Below are positions 12,666 through 26,009 of a stretch of DNA of 64,000 bases, one piece after another. The stretch comes from Vitis vinifera (lineage: Eukaryota; Streptophyta; Magnoliopsida; Vitales; Vitaceae). The stretch is from the NCBI RefSeq assembly GCF_030704535.1, contig NC_081818.1, forward strand, positions 1,935,001 through 1,999,000, in the 5' to 3' direction. Each line of letters opens with the position of its first letter. The stretch's first letter is position 1. A program made the position numbers and the translations under genes. Under the pieces are notes generated by a model. The model worked only from the letters and a program-made list of their open reading frames with translations. It was not told the origin of the DNA and ran no database searches.

Positions 12666-12737
12666 TGGGCTTGGCCCGAATTTGCCCCGTAAACTAGACC
12701 CGATGGGAAACACAAAAGGGAGAGTTAAAAACCCTAA
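12666..12737 (+). promoter_or_regulatory. eL22 promoter: site II-like TGGGCTT and telo box
   Basis: TGGGCTT at 12666-12672 and AAACCCTAA at 12729-12737 lie just upstream of or inside the first exon of the eL22 gene. Telo boxes combined with TGGGCY (site II) motifs are typical of plant ribosomal-protein promoters, where they drive expression in cycling cells. Identification is by motif match and position only. Confidence 0.7.
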
Positions 12738-12801
12738 TCCCAGATTCCCAATTGCTCCCAACGCCGCTTCATCCTCACTTACACCTGCCATATCATAATC
12801 G

Positions 12802-12984
12802 GTACATCTCTGTTTGTTTCCTGAGAAAGTGATTATACATAGTTTATTCGTCTGATCAAGAAAATTTTGATACTTGAAAAGAGGAAATATTGTACTGTTC
12901 GGAGAGAAATTATTTTGATTTTCTAGGAATATTTTCTTGATAAACAAATAGTGTGCTAGCCCTCTTATCTTTTGTGGTATGCAG
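12802..12984 (+). other. Putative 5' UTR intron of the eL22 gene
   Basis: Donor CG|GTACAT at 12801/12802 and acceptor TATGCAG|AG at 12984/12985 bracket a T-rich 183-base stretch just before the start codon. Leader introns are usual in plant ribosomal-protein genes. No transcript data are available, so this remains a prediction. Confidence 0.55.
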
Positions 12985-12997
12985 AGTACAGCCAAAG

Positions 12998-15054
<2,057 letters not shown>

Positions 15055-16371
15055 ACATTTGATCTACATTATTCATCTATAAACACCTTCTTTCACCTTG
15101 CTTCCTTGGATGTCTCTTCGTTTGTTGGATTTTTATGCAGTTTAACAATTTTGTTCACCGAGATGATCTTGTTGAATTTGGATAGCTATAAGACTCTACC
15201 ATTTAAAAAATAGTTTATTATCATTTTGTGGGTCTTTATTATCATTTTGTGGGTCTTCGAATTTATCTGAGGTTCTAAATTATGCTTTTTGTGCTGCCCA
15301 AATCTCCTGAACGTGGTGTCTATACAGCATTCTGCCTCTCTTATGTCAATGCATGTTGAAAGATCAAAATTTTAACATTTGAACCTTATTTTTTCGTAGT
15401 TTGAGGTGGCATTCTTTTTTAAAAAAAAATCGATCAATAGCCATCCATTAAATTGAACTATGCATTTTGGGGCCTGGGTGCAGAAATATTGTTATGGGTG
15501 ATAAAAGCTGAGGCCATATTCGGATGATTAATAGTGCAATCGGCAGCTTGACCCTTTAATGATCACCTGCAGCCTTAATTGCTACTTGGTGGGCGATCGA
15601 CTGTGAACTAAGATTGTGCCTGTCGACTTGGTTTAAGCTTCATTTATGAGGTTACCCACCCTTGAAAATCATTTTTTTCTTGGAGTGCACCTACCCTTGA
15701 ATTTGCAAATCTTGATTAATGCATCCTTATTGTAGTTTTTCATTTGTATTTGAGATTCATTGTAAACTAAGAGTCAAAAAATTGAGTGAACCATCTTTAG
15801 GATCTTGTGTGAGAATTAGTTTAAGTACAAGGGATATCTTGAGGTATTGCAAAGGTTCAATGGAACATGAAGTCCAAGTATACATGAAGTTGGAATCGTT
15901 GGTTAAAGAGAACCTTAGATGAGTGAAATGAACCTCAAGCTTGTGAAGAAACAAAAGAGTGCAGATGTAGACAATTGTCGATCCCCTATAAAAATGGTAT
16001 CCACTTTCCTCTCTTCTCTAATTACTTTTCTTGTTATTGTATTACTAATTGTCATTTGCACTATAATTCTTTCAAAAATTTTAAAATTAGAGCAAACACC
16101 CAATTCTAAACCACCCCTTGATCCTAACACAAGCATGTTGTGTCATATTATAGCCTTCAAAATGATAGAGGAGATTCGATTAGAAAGTTTGGTCCAGAAT
16201 GAGAAAATAGAAAGTTATGTTTAGTAATCGAAAAATTATTTTCTATTTTTTATTTTGCTTTAGTTATGTTTGGTAATTAGAAAATTATTTTTTATTTTTT
16301 ATTCTTAAAAGCAAAAGGCAGAATGTCTTGAGAAAACATTGTTTAATTGTTCTTAGTTGTTTAATATTTTC
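15055..16371. other. 3' flank of eL22 and spacer
   Basis: The 3' UTR of eL22 probably ends within the first 200-300 bases. A perfect 21-bp tandem pair (TTTATTATCATTTTGTGGGTC) sits at 15214-15255. Two overlapping small open frames at 15719-16224 show no recognisable protein and no splice context. They may be relics of an old insertion. Confidence 0.4.
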
Positions 16372-16649
16372 GTTATGTTTGTTTATCGGAAAATACTAAG
16401 AAAAAGAAAAAAAAATGTTAAAGAAAATGATTTTCTCATGGTTCTGGAAAATAGAAAAAAATATATATAGTTAAAATTAGTTGAGAATTTATATATTTTA
16501 AAATTAAGTAATCTTTATGTAGAAAAGAAAAAATAAGTTAAATGAGTTTAAAGTAGTATATAAAATAATTTATTGATTTAAATTTTTTTTCCTCATTATT
16601 TTTTTTTCCCTCGTACTTTCCCTTGTATTGTCCCAAGCCAAACATAGTC
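16372..16649. mobile_element. MITE-like element, TATGTTTG family (diverged)
   Basis: The left end GTTATGTTTGTTTATCGG and the right end CCAAGCCAAACATAG form imperfect inverted ends around AT-rich non-coding DNA. The interior resembles the other members listed (5496, 25721, 35525, 36271). Confidence 0.45.
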
Positions 16650-16740
16650 ATTCCTAACAAGCTTTTATTTTACAAAATATTAAAAACAGTTTTTAAAAAC
16701 CGTTCTCAAACAATTTTAGAAAACAGTTACCAAAAAAGGC

Positions 16741-17172
16741 ATTATTTTTCTTTTCTTCCAAGTTTCTCGGCAACCAAACACAAGGTGTAGTCCTGACATA
16801 TGATTTGCTTGGATGCATGTGCTGAATCCAGAGGTTTTTTTCTTTCATTGTTTCACTTCTTTTATTAATCTCTTCGTTTTTTTTAGAAACTCAAGTACAC
16901 TCAATGATGTTAGATTTGATATTTTCTTTGTTTTTCCTAAACTTTCTCAGCAACCAAACTAGAGCCATGGGAATCCGCACCGCTCCCATGAATATATTGC
17001 TGCTCCTGTGGCTAAACACTCCCATGTTGTGAGCCCTTTTTCTCTAGTTCACTTCATATCATGAATCTTGGAATGTCTCTTATTGATAAATGATAATACA
17101 AAGAAAAAATTGATATTATTCTCACAATTTTCCCTAATTGGAAGATACTTTATTACAAGAATTTTCAAGAAT
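16741..17172. repeat. Direct repeat, distal copy (430 bp) of RBOH downstream sequence
   Basis: Nearly the same sequence as 19311-19739, in the same orientation, roughly 90 percent identical by eye. Shared stretches include TTGGATGCATGTGCTGAATC and GAATATATTGCTGCTCCTGT. The similarity stops at ACAAGAATTTTCA on the right side of both copies. Confidence 0.8.
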
Positions 17173-19048
17173 TATGCAAAATGATTTATTGAGCTAAATA
17201 AAAAAAGATATTAAAAACAAATAGTTTTTAAGAAACTTCAAAGGATTTTATTAAAAATGATTTTCAATTAATGATTTCAATTTATTTATTTACAAAAAAA
17301 ATCAATTTCATTTGTATTTAATTTTCAAAAAAGTTATTTACATTTATTGTATCAAAAGAATTTATTACAAAATTTTAATTTGAGGACAAAAATTATTTTT
17401 ACTTACTTTTTCTAGAAAAATATGAATTTTTATAATTTTATTTACAAAGATATTTCAATTTGTTTTCATTTAAGAACAGTGACTTATACAAATTATTAAT
17501 ATATATAACTTTATTTGCAAATGAATTTTTAATTAAAAATTAATTTATGGGACAATTTTATTTACAAAATAATTTTTGGACAATTTTTATTAAACAAAGA
17601 AATTTTTGGACAATTATTATTAAAAATAATTTTTCAAATTCTATTAAAAACAATTTTTTTTGGATTTTCTAAAAGCATTTTTTTTGAATTTTTATTAATA
17701 AAAAAAACTTTCTTTTATTAAGAAGAATATTTTAAAATTATTATTTTATTAAAACATACTTACTGAATTATTCCTTTTATTTAAACAAAATTTGTGATTT
17801 ATTTGATATTCAATTTTATACATAACAAGTAAATATATACAAATAAATATTTACAGAACCAATAGAAATAAAACCAAATATAAGTGAGAAATACCCAAAC
17901 AAGCTTACAATAAGTTTAATGTCTTCTTACAACTTTTCGATTTTCATGAAATTTCATGCACCACGTGTCATAAATTCGTACTCAGCCAACAGATTTGTAG
18001 AATGGATCCATGCAAAAACAAAAATAACTCAAAGTGTAAATATCCAAAAATATGTAGAGTACAAAATAATTATTCAAGCACAAATTAAAACATCAAAACA
18101 GTCCAATAGATTTCGTCAATTAAAAATGAATCCAAATTAGCAAATATAACCCAACATAAATATCCTCATGCCATAGCCATAATGTAAAATTTCTCAATTA
18201 ATTACCAAAATACTAGCACAATCAATCAAAACTAAAATTGGACAAATTAAAATAAATTCTACTAGGCTTAAATTTAGTATTCTATAATTCAAGCCTAATT
18301 TAATATACACCACAATTGTTCCAACCCATATCAAATATTCAACTCATTCAACAAATTTCATTCATATTGTGGGTCCAAAATTCATATCAATTAATAAACT
18401 CACATTAATAATACATATAGCCAAAGAAAATAATGCTTCAAGTCCAATCCAATAAGCCCAAATAAATAACCAATAAGCAATAGACCCAAGTCCAAATAAG
18501 ATAAATAATATGTATTGACATAATCCAAATATCCCAAATTAATCACCAAATACAATATATCCACAAACTCAATTTTTATATTAAAAAAAAAAAAACAATA
18601 CATCATAGAGATCAAGAATTTATTATAATAAGAAAATAAAAACATATAAATAATAAATAAGAAAATGAAAAGTTACCCAATTTCAAATAAGAGAAGAGAG
18701 TAGCGATGGAGGTGGGGGGTCGTCGGAAGTGGCGTTGACAACGGCCGCCGACAACTAGAGCGGTGTAGTGAATTTGGGTGGAAAGAAAGAAAAATAAAAT
18801 AAATAAAATAAAATAAAAGAAAAGAGAGAAAATGGATGAAAATAGGGAAGGGGAGATGGTGCGTGGTAAATATGGTGGCTGTGTTGGAAGGGAGGAAGAA
18901 AAAAATATTGGGGCTGTGAGGGTGAGAGTCGTGAGTGGCAGTAGAGAAAAAATGGGGCGCCACCAAAATAATGGAAAGCAAAAAACTAAGAAAAATGAGG
19001 AGAGAGAAGAGGGAAGATTGGAGAGTGCGGGAGATGACTTGGGGGTAT

Positions 19049-19097
<49 letters not shown>

Positions 19098-19310
19098 TGG
19101 GGTAGTTGGTGAAGGTAGGAAGAGAGAGAAAGGAGATGGAAAAAAAAGGAGAAAAATATATATATATATAAAAAGTAATAAAAATTAAGAATTGAATGGT
19201 AAATGGATAAAAAATATTATATCTAATCGGATTTAAAATTTAAAAATAAAATTATACTCAAAATTAATATAAAAATAAAATTGAGATAAATTTTGAGTAT
19301 ACAAAAAGTC
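17173..19310. other. 2.1-kb segment between direct repeats, possible insertion
   Basis: No gene is supported. The left third is built of degenerate A/T-rich short repeats such as AATTTTTGGACAATTTTTAT. The right third (18690-19150) abruptly becomes G-rich on the + strand (purine-rich, with a GGTCGTCGGAAGTGGCG segment and a GA microsatellite). This compositional asymmetry recalls the untranslated parts of plant retroelements. No ORF, primer-binding site or matching terminal repeat was found to prove that. Confidence 0.35.
19053..19093. repeat. (GA)n microsatellite
   Basis: About twenty GA dinucleotides, read directly, inside a longer purine-rich tract. Confidence 0.95.
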
Positions 19311-19739
19311 TTATTTTTCTTTTTTTCTAAGTTTTCGGCCAAGTAAACACAAAAGGTGTAGTCTTGATATATGATTTGTTTGGATGCATGTGCTGAATCT
19401 AGAGGTCTTTTTCTTTCATTGTTTCACTTCTTTTATTAATTTCTTCGTTTTTTTTAGAAACTCAAGTACACTCAATGATGTTAGATTTGATATTTTCTTT
19501 GTTTTTCCTATACTTTCTCAGCAACCAAACTAGAGCCATGTGAATCCACGATTCCACACTGCTCCCATGAATATATTGCTGCTCCTGTGGCTAAACACTC
19601 CCATGTTGTGAGCTTTTTTTCTCTGAGTCACTTCATATTGTGAATCTTGGGATATCTCTTATTGATAGTACAAAGAAAAAATTGATATTATTCTCACAAT
19701 TTGCCCTAATTCGAAGATACTTGATTACAAGAATTTTCA
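19311..19739. repeat. Direct repeat, proximal copy next to RBOH 3' end
   Basis: Partner of 16741-17172. It ends about 165 bases beyond the RBOH stop codon (19906), so it overlaps or abuts the 3' UTR / terminator region of that gene. Confidence 0.8.
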
Positions 19740-19905
19740 TCTGAATGATTTCTAATGCTTGATGTAAAAAGAATACAAATCTGTAAAAATACATATATAT
19801 TACAGCTCTATTTCTTCTGAGAACCATATCTATACCAAAATTAAGATATAAAAAAAAGACATTGCATGGATTACAGTGAGATGAAGAACTAATAATCAAA
19901 ACAAT

Positions 19906-22900
19906 TTAGAAGTTCTCCTTGTGGAAATCAAATTTGGTGCTTGTTTTCCGGGAAAAGTCCAGGGCTAGCCTCTTTAGCTCTCCGGTCAGTGTAGGTGCAC
20001 CGCAGTAGAACACTCCTGTTATAGATGTAAAAAGTTAGAATTAGCTCAAATCGTATGATTTTGATCATATAGAATGATTGAATTAAGCTTGAGGATAGAC
20101 AATGCTTACCAACTCTTTGATTGGCATGGTTGAGTGCAACACGCTTGAAGACGTTTCGCCAGTTGGGTCTAGCAAAATGTGTTTTAACCCGAGTCCCTGA
20201 AACTATATCGACGCCATTTTTGGCGTGATGGAGTGATTGAAGCATTGCAATGAGGGCAGACCGAGCGTCTCCTTCTTCATAGACGCTGGTGCAGTAGTTG
20301 TGAAGCTCGATCACACCGTCTTTGTCGTTCTCCGTCACCTCATTCATCACACTCCTGAACCACTCGAATGAGCCCTGCTCGCGAGTGACCCAGTAGAAGT
20401 AGGCTCGTCTTGTGGCAAAAGGTTTTCTTGCGTTCCCTCTTTCTCCATTGCTCTCTGTCATGCCTTCTTCAAGTTCTTGGTATTGCTTGACGTTGTTAAG
20501 CACATCTTTAACTATGCTAATTAAAGGAGTTGCACCGATCCCAAGACCGACGAGGAGGACAACATCGTATTTCTTGTAGTCCTGTGCCGGAGCTCCATAG
20601 GGGCCATCGATCAAGAGCTTGGGTAATCTGTTATATGCCCATGAATGTGTCAGATTACAAGTCCATTTATGGGAAAACACACAAAAATTCAACCCAAAAG
20701 AGAAAAGATGAACAAAAGAAAAAATGCATACCTGGGCTTGTTTTCGCCTTTCATCATATCAGCTCTTAGGAGACCACTTTGATTCTCATTTGAAGGCTGA
20801 CATGCCTATATTTGTATGCCAAAGAAAACACAAGTTATTATAGAGAACCAAAAGAAAAAATTTCGGCTCAGGAACAATGATTTTGTTGAAAATTTAATTG
20901 CCTCATTCCATGGAAGAAGTGAAGTACCTTGGAGAAGACGGTTTTCAGCTGCGATGTCCAGTCACCCAAGGTGCGAATATAGATGCTTAGATATTCGTCT
21001 CCAGGCGCGGAAGTAATAGAGAAGGGATGCCTAAAACACATTGTATCATCACCATCAGTTATTTGTGTATGTTGTTACCATAGAATATAACTAATAGGGA
21101 GACTGATTTCTTTCTTAGGTACGTACCATTGAAATGCAGAGACAGCAGAGCAATTTACAAACATATACTGCCCACTAGTGTATTTGAATCCTTGAGGTTT
21201 CGACATATGCAGCGCCAATACATTTCCAGGATATACTGCAACCTGTAAATTTAGGAAGAAAAGTTAGGACTCGTTTGGCTTTTGAAATATATGATTTCTT
21301 TATGGGGTTTGGTCATGAGCTTAGTGTAATGTACCTTCAAGATCCGCACGCTTTTGTAGCCAGACCTGAATGCCCGAATTAATCTTTCGCATGCATATAA
21401 GATAATTGGAACAGCTAGATACATCCATGTCTGCAACAATTCAGTACAATAGATTAGATGAAATTCCTGATGATGTCCTCGAAGGCTAGAAACTACTGAT
21501 ACTCGAGTTTATGAGACACTTACTGTTTTCTTGTACCACTTCTTGGTGAGGTAGAGGTAATAGCCATGGATGACGAAGAGAACATAGACAATGATAAATA
21601 AGTGGTGGGAGTACCAGAAGGCATTGAATCCAGTTAGCCTCTTTAGGGTTTTCGGAAGATTGAGCCTGTTGCGGCGGAACCAAGGTTGAGCTAATATGTA
21701 AGCTATAGCCATAAGCACCACCATTACCACACCAGTCCAACCCTCAGTGCCCTTCACAAACCACCAGTAGCTGCGAGGTTGGTCATGACCAAAATATTTC
21801 TCCATTGGCTCGTACTGTTCCTCGGTAGCATGTAGCAGACGAGGGAAGTCGCATGTTAAATGTGCAATTGCATGCACTCCAACCCCAAGGGCTATTCCAA
21901 AAGCAATTACCTGGAGAAATTGATTCAACACCAGTCAAAATATGTAGGATGAAATAAGACTAAAGAATTTAGTTATACTATTTGTATTATCTTACCTTGT
22001 GGAAATTGATATTGTCATCAAAGGGAACAGCCATCCCCAGCTTGGTCCTGCTCCTGAGCCATGTAATGGTGTTTCTGCAGACGGGGAAGAGGATGAGAGC
22101 CATGTTGAACTTGAGCGTCTCAGCAGCGCCCTTGGCTGCTGTGACACAGTACCCCATGACCTCGAACACAGCCCGGTTCTTATACTGAATGAATTTCCAG
22201 GTGAACAGCCCTGCACAGATGGCAAGCCATAGTAGCACCACCCAGATTCTCTTCCAGTTGTCCTCGATGAAGTACTCAATCCCCCTGAAGCATCTCTTGA
22301 TGGGGTTTGGCTCCTTGGTTGGCACTAGCTTTTGGCTGAGCAGCTGGCTCAAAATTCTACTATTTGTAGTGAGGTTTGTTGATGGGTTTGGGGCTTGCAG
22401 AAGCAGCAGTTCCAAGTTGTGTAACTGCATATACCAAACATAAAAAGCATTTTCAGAACATCACCATTTTTGCAGGGCCCATTTTGGGCTGATGGCCCAA
22501 ATTGTACCATACCGAAAGGAAATTAGACTTTGTTGGCTGAATGGGCCCAATGGGCCCAAACCTAGGCCGAGATATCAGTGGTGGTGTTTGGATGCATACC
22601 TCAATGTATCCAAGGTTATCAGGATCAAGCTCTTCCATGATTAGAGCAGCATATTCATCAGCACGTTCTTGGATCTTGGACAGCTTATTCGCAGAAGCAC
22701 TTAGCGTGATAATCTACAAAATTCAATTAAAAAATTAAATAAATAATTAAAATTTTCCACATAAAACAAAGAACTAAGAATAAATTGCTTCTAATTTCAA
22801 CTCTTTCTCTTCACCTCTTTGACTTCACCTTCAGTGATGCGTCCGTCATCATCCTTGTCCACCCTGTGGATAAATATTCACTCCCAAATTAAAAAATAAA

Positions 22901-24551
22901 AATAAAAATAAAATAATAATTCTGGGTGTCTATAATTGAATAAAGCCAGCCATGAATTCAAAGCCCGTGACACTTTTGAAAAAAAAAACAATCATTTTTA
23001 AGATTCAAATATCTACTACCACTATCATGCTTTCTATCTAGAAAGAAATATCAAGCCCTTTGACAAAATTTAAAGGGCAGCTCACCTAACTCTCTCAATC
23101 TTGTTCTTATCTCTTCAATAATATATTATAAAACCCGTAAATCATTGACATTAAAGGGAATCTATGATTTCTTCATCAAAAAACAGTTGCGACGACCAAA
23201 AATTGAAGGTTAATACCGTGTTTAGTTATTAAAAAATGTGGACAAATATAATTGGAATCAAAGATCACGTCTATTCGAGCTTAAGTTATGTTTGATTCCT
23301 AAAAAGTAGGAAGAAAATGAAAAATTACTAAAAAAAAATGATTTTAATATGATAAAGAAAAAAATCAAATATAATTAAAAATTTATATATTTTTAAATTA
23401 TTTAATTTTTATATAAAAAAATAAAAATAAGTAAAATGAATTTGTCAAACAAAGTCTATTTTTTATTGATTTCTTGGCACTGAGAATCATAGTCTTATTT
23501 CCAGGAATAGTTCATAAATCAAGAGAGGGTAGTCTTATTGTGTCTTGATAAATCAAGACCGTTAGATACGATTTTTTTTCGAAAGAGAAAATTAAATTTT
23601 AAGAGGATGCATGCATTGCCGTACCGGAAAATGGTTTAATTGTTTGCATGGGTCTACTAAACTGTTTACGTGTCATGAAATGTAGTTTCCTATTCTACCC
23701 ATGCTTAAATAATGATTATAACATATTATTTTGGTTAAGAGAAGGGCATTATGGTAAACAAGGGCAGAAAATTTTACATGTCGAAGAAGGTCTGCAGCCT
23801 GGCATCGAAGCTTTGATCGGTGATCTGCTCCCAAAACTCTCTCAACTCCGCCCTGGTGATCGAATTCGATGTAATCCCTCTCCGGCGAGCCAACGCGTCG
23901 AACAACTCGCTCGCGAATTCCTTCGAATCCTTCATTCCTGATAGGAATAAGACCGATAAAATTAACGATCGAAACATGAGAAAAATTTGCATAGTTTTAG
24001 AGAAATATTTTGTGTTAATTACCTATACATTGGCCGAAGCTGGATTTGGGGAGGGCGCCGTTGACGGATAATTGATCGAACCGCTTTTCAATCGCCGACC
24101 AGCCTTCGTTTCCGACGTTCTTGGTCATGAACTGGAGTCCTTTAAGGGCGCGGGTGGCGCTGGACTTGCTCCGGTCATCCTTGTTGAACCTCTTTGAGGA
24201 GGAGGAGGTGATGCGCTTCAGCTCTTGGGAGACCTGTCGGATCCGGAAGGAGAGCTGGGAACCGAGGGAGGGGCGCTGCCTCTCGAGGCGGCTGGCGAGC
24301 ATGGAAGTTTCTAGATCTCCGCCCCTGATGTTTTGGACGGAAACTGAGTCATCACGGACGTCGAGGGTAATTTCGACGTACTCTTCGCTTTTGAATCTCG
24401 CGCTCTTTTTGCTGCCCTTTTTGTTACCAAGCAATGGACCGCTCGGAGGGCCGCTTGATGGACCACTTAATGGGCCGCTGAAACCCACCCGGCCGCTCCG
24501 GACGCTCTCCGTCTCCGACGAAGCTTGATCGTGGTTTTCCTGGATCTCCAT
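19906..24551 (-). CDS. RBOHB: Respiratory burst oxidase (NADPH oxidase), RBOHB type
   Basis: Twelve phase-consistent exons (read on the - strand): 24551-24023, 23937-23778, 22863-22815, 22713-22600, 22424-21996, 21910-21524, 21430-21335, 21242-21127, 21030-20928, 20805-20732, 20627-20110, 20015-19906. Together they encode 894 aa, the usual RBOH size. The plasma-membrane enzyme passes electrons from cytosolic NADPH through FAD and two hemes to apoplastic oxygen, making superoxide. Visible parts: a Ser/Gly/Pro-rich cytosolic N-terminus; EF-hand [12 protein letters not shown] (about 232-243) and a second, weaker one DPDNLGYIE (about 276-284); first membrane segment about 344-364; heme-ligand His pairs at about 426/440 and 529/542; FAD motif [14 protein letters not shown] motifs [11 protein letters not shown] and GLGIGATPL; terminal [28 protein letters not shown] and [13 protein letters not shown] favour the RBOHB clade over C, D or F. 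No breaks were seen. Confidence 0.96.
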
Positions 24552-25720
24552 TTGACTTTCTCAGCCTTCTTTTCTTCTTTTCCTACCAGCTCGATGGACG
24601 ATGAGTGTAAAAGAACGGCTGTCTACTTGTGAAATGACAATATTACCCTCAACAGTAAACCAAGTTTACTTATCTCAGTTGGGTAATATGGTCCTTCCAG
24701 CTGCGAAAAGATAGGAGTAGGTGGTGGTAAGAAAGTTTCCCGAGAAAATTGGACGAGAAAGTGATGAAGTAACCGAATCCCGGCGCGAAGAGGCCGGGAA
24801 CTTGGAGAGAAAATAAGGGAAAGTAAGAAGAAAAGTGAAGAAGGATTGGAGGATGTTTGGATGAGAAAATTGAAGAGGGGTGGAAAGGGGTATATATATT
24901 GAAGAAGATTTAGAGAGAGAGAGAGAAACCAGTGGGCGGATTATGAGAAGTGTGGGCTTGGTTTCAGAGTTCAAAGATTAGAGGCACTCCCACCAACTTG
25001 GGTTTGTCAAACGCGTACAGAGGGAAGAAAAAGCAATGTGAGAGACAGAGGGGTGGAGTCAAGGAAACACATGATAAAAAGTTTTAGTGGAGACGTAGCC
25101 AAGTCAACAATAAATTCTTTGACAAAATTGGTAGACGAGCTATTTTGCCCTGTTTGGTTAGTTAGAAAGTGGAGGAAGGTGAGGAGGAAAGCCACTATTG
25201 ACTAAAAAAAATTTGACATTGCAGGCTAGCATTAAAAATTAGGAAGGAAATTTTTTCTACCGACATGATCAATATTCATCATGCCTTATTTTATTCTCAT
25301 CACCTTCTCTTCCACAAGTTATTACTATAGAGTCTTTGTTAAGTTATTGAATTGACATTTATTAAAATAAATAAATAAATCAACTACAAGTCTACAATGC
25401 ACCGCATTTTTTAATTTGGTTTAATTATTTGTATTTGATTTACGCGTGTGTTACTCTGATTCGATTGATGGGATTTGGTATGATGTTTATAAGATCTTCT
25501 TCTTAAAACAACATAGTGATTTGATCCGTAAGAGGAAGCACCACCCAATAGCATATTATTATTAAAAGTAGAACCCGTATTTATTTGTGTCAAGCAACTA
25601 GTAAAAGATTCTTTTAACAAAAAAAAATAAAATTTAGAAGTAGAATACCTATCAAAAAAATTTTGCAACTCTTATGATGGAATCATACTCGTGTTTTTCC
25701 ATGGTTTAAATTTTATTATG
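24552..25720. promoter_or_regulatory. RBOHB 5' UTR and promoter region (- strand)
   Basis: On the - strand a TATA-like AATATATATACCCC lies at about 24890-24900, some 340 bases before the start codon. This would give a leader of roughly 300 bases. A purine-rich (GA) tract follows at 24909-24927. W-box-like TTGAC cores occur on the - strand (for example near 25090 and 25135), which would suit a defence-inducible oxidase, but short motifs like this are expected by chance. No other gene is seen here. Confidence 0.45.
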
Positions 25721-25948
25721 ACTATGTTTGGTTCTCGAAGAAAAATGTAAGGGAAATAAAATACAAATGAAAAATAGAAGATTATTTTAAATTTATTTTA
25801 TTTATTTTAATTCATCAATATTAAGATTAAATAATTTTAAAATATTTAAATTTTTAATTAATTGTAATTACATTTGATTTTCTTTGATATTTTTCATATA
25901 ACAATTAAACATGAAAAAACCATTTTTTTTCGAGAATCAAACATAACC
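25721..25948. mobile_element. MITE-like element, TATGTTTGGTTC family
   Basis: The left end ACTATGTTTGGTTCTCGA and the right end TCGAGAATCAAACATAAC form inverted ends with a 16-base core (one mismatch) around about 195 bp of AT-rich non-coding sequence. This is the best-preserved member of the family in this window. Confidence 0.65.
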
Positions 25949-26009
25949 TATATATTTTTAATGATTGAGATTGTAAATTCCATGAGATATCGAAATCTTA
26001 TATCTTTAT

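Noticed and set aside
15719-16224. Two overlapping small open frames (67 and 101 aa) with a hydrophobic segment
   Set aside because: No known domain, no splice context, no conserved neighbour. The hydrophobic run is the kind expected from T-rich DNA.
17173-19310. Full LTR retrotransposon between the 430-bp direct repeats
   Set aside because: The repeats do not begin and end in TG/CA at a shared border, no primer-binding site or polypurine tract was found at the expected place and no gag or pol frame exists.
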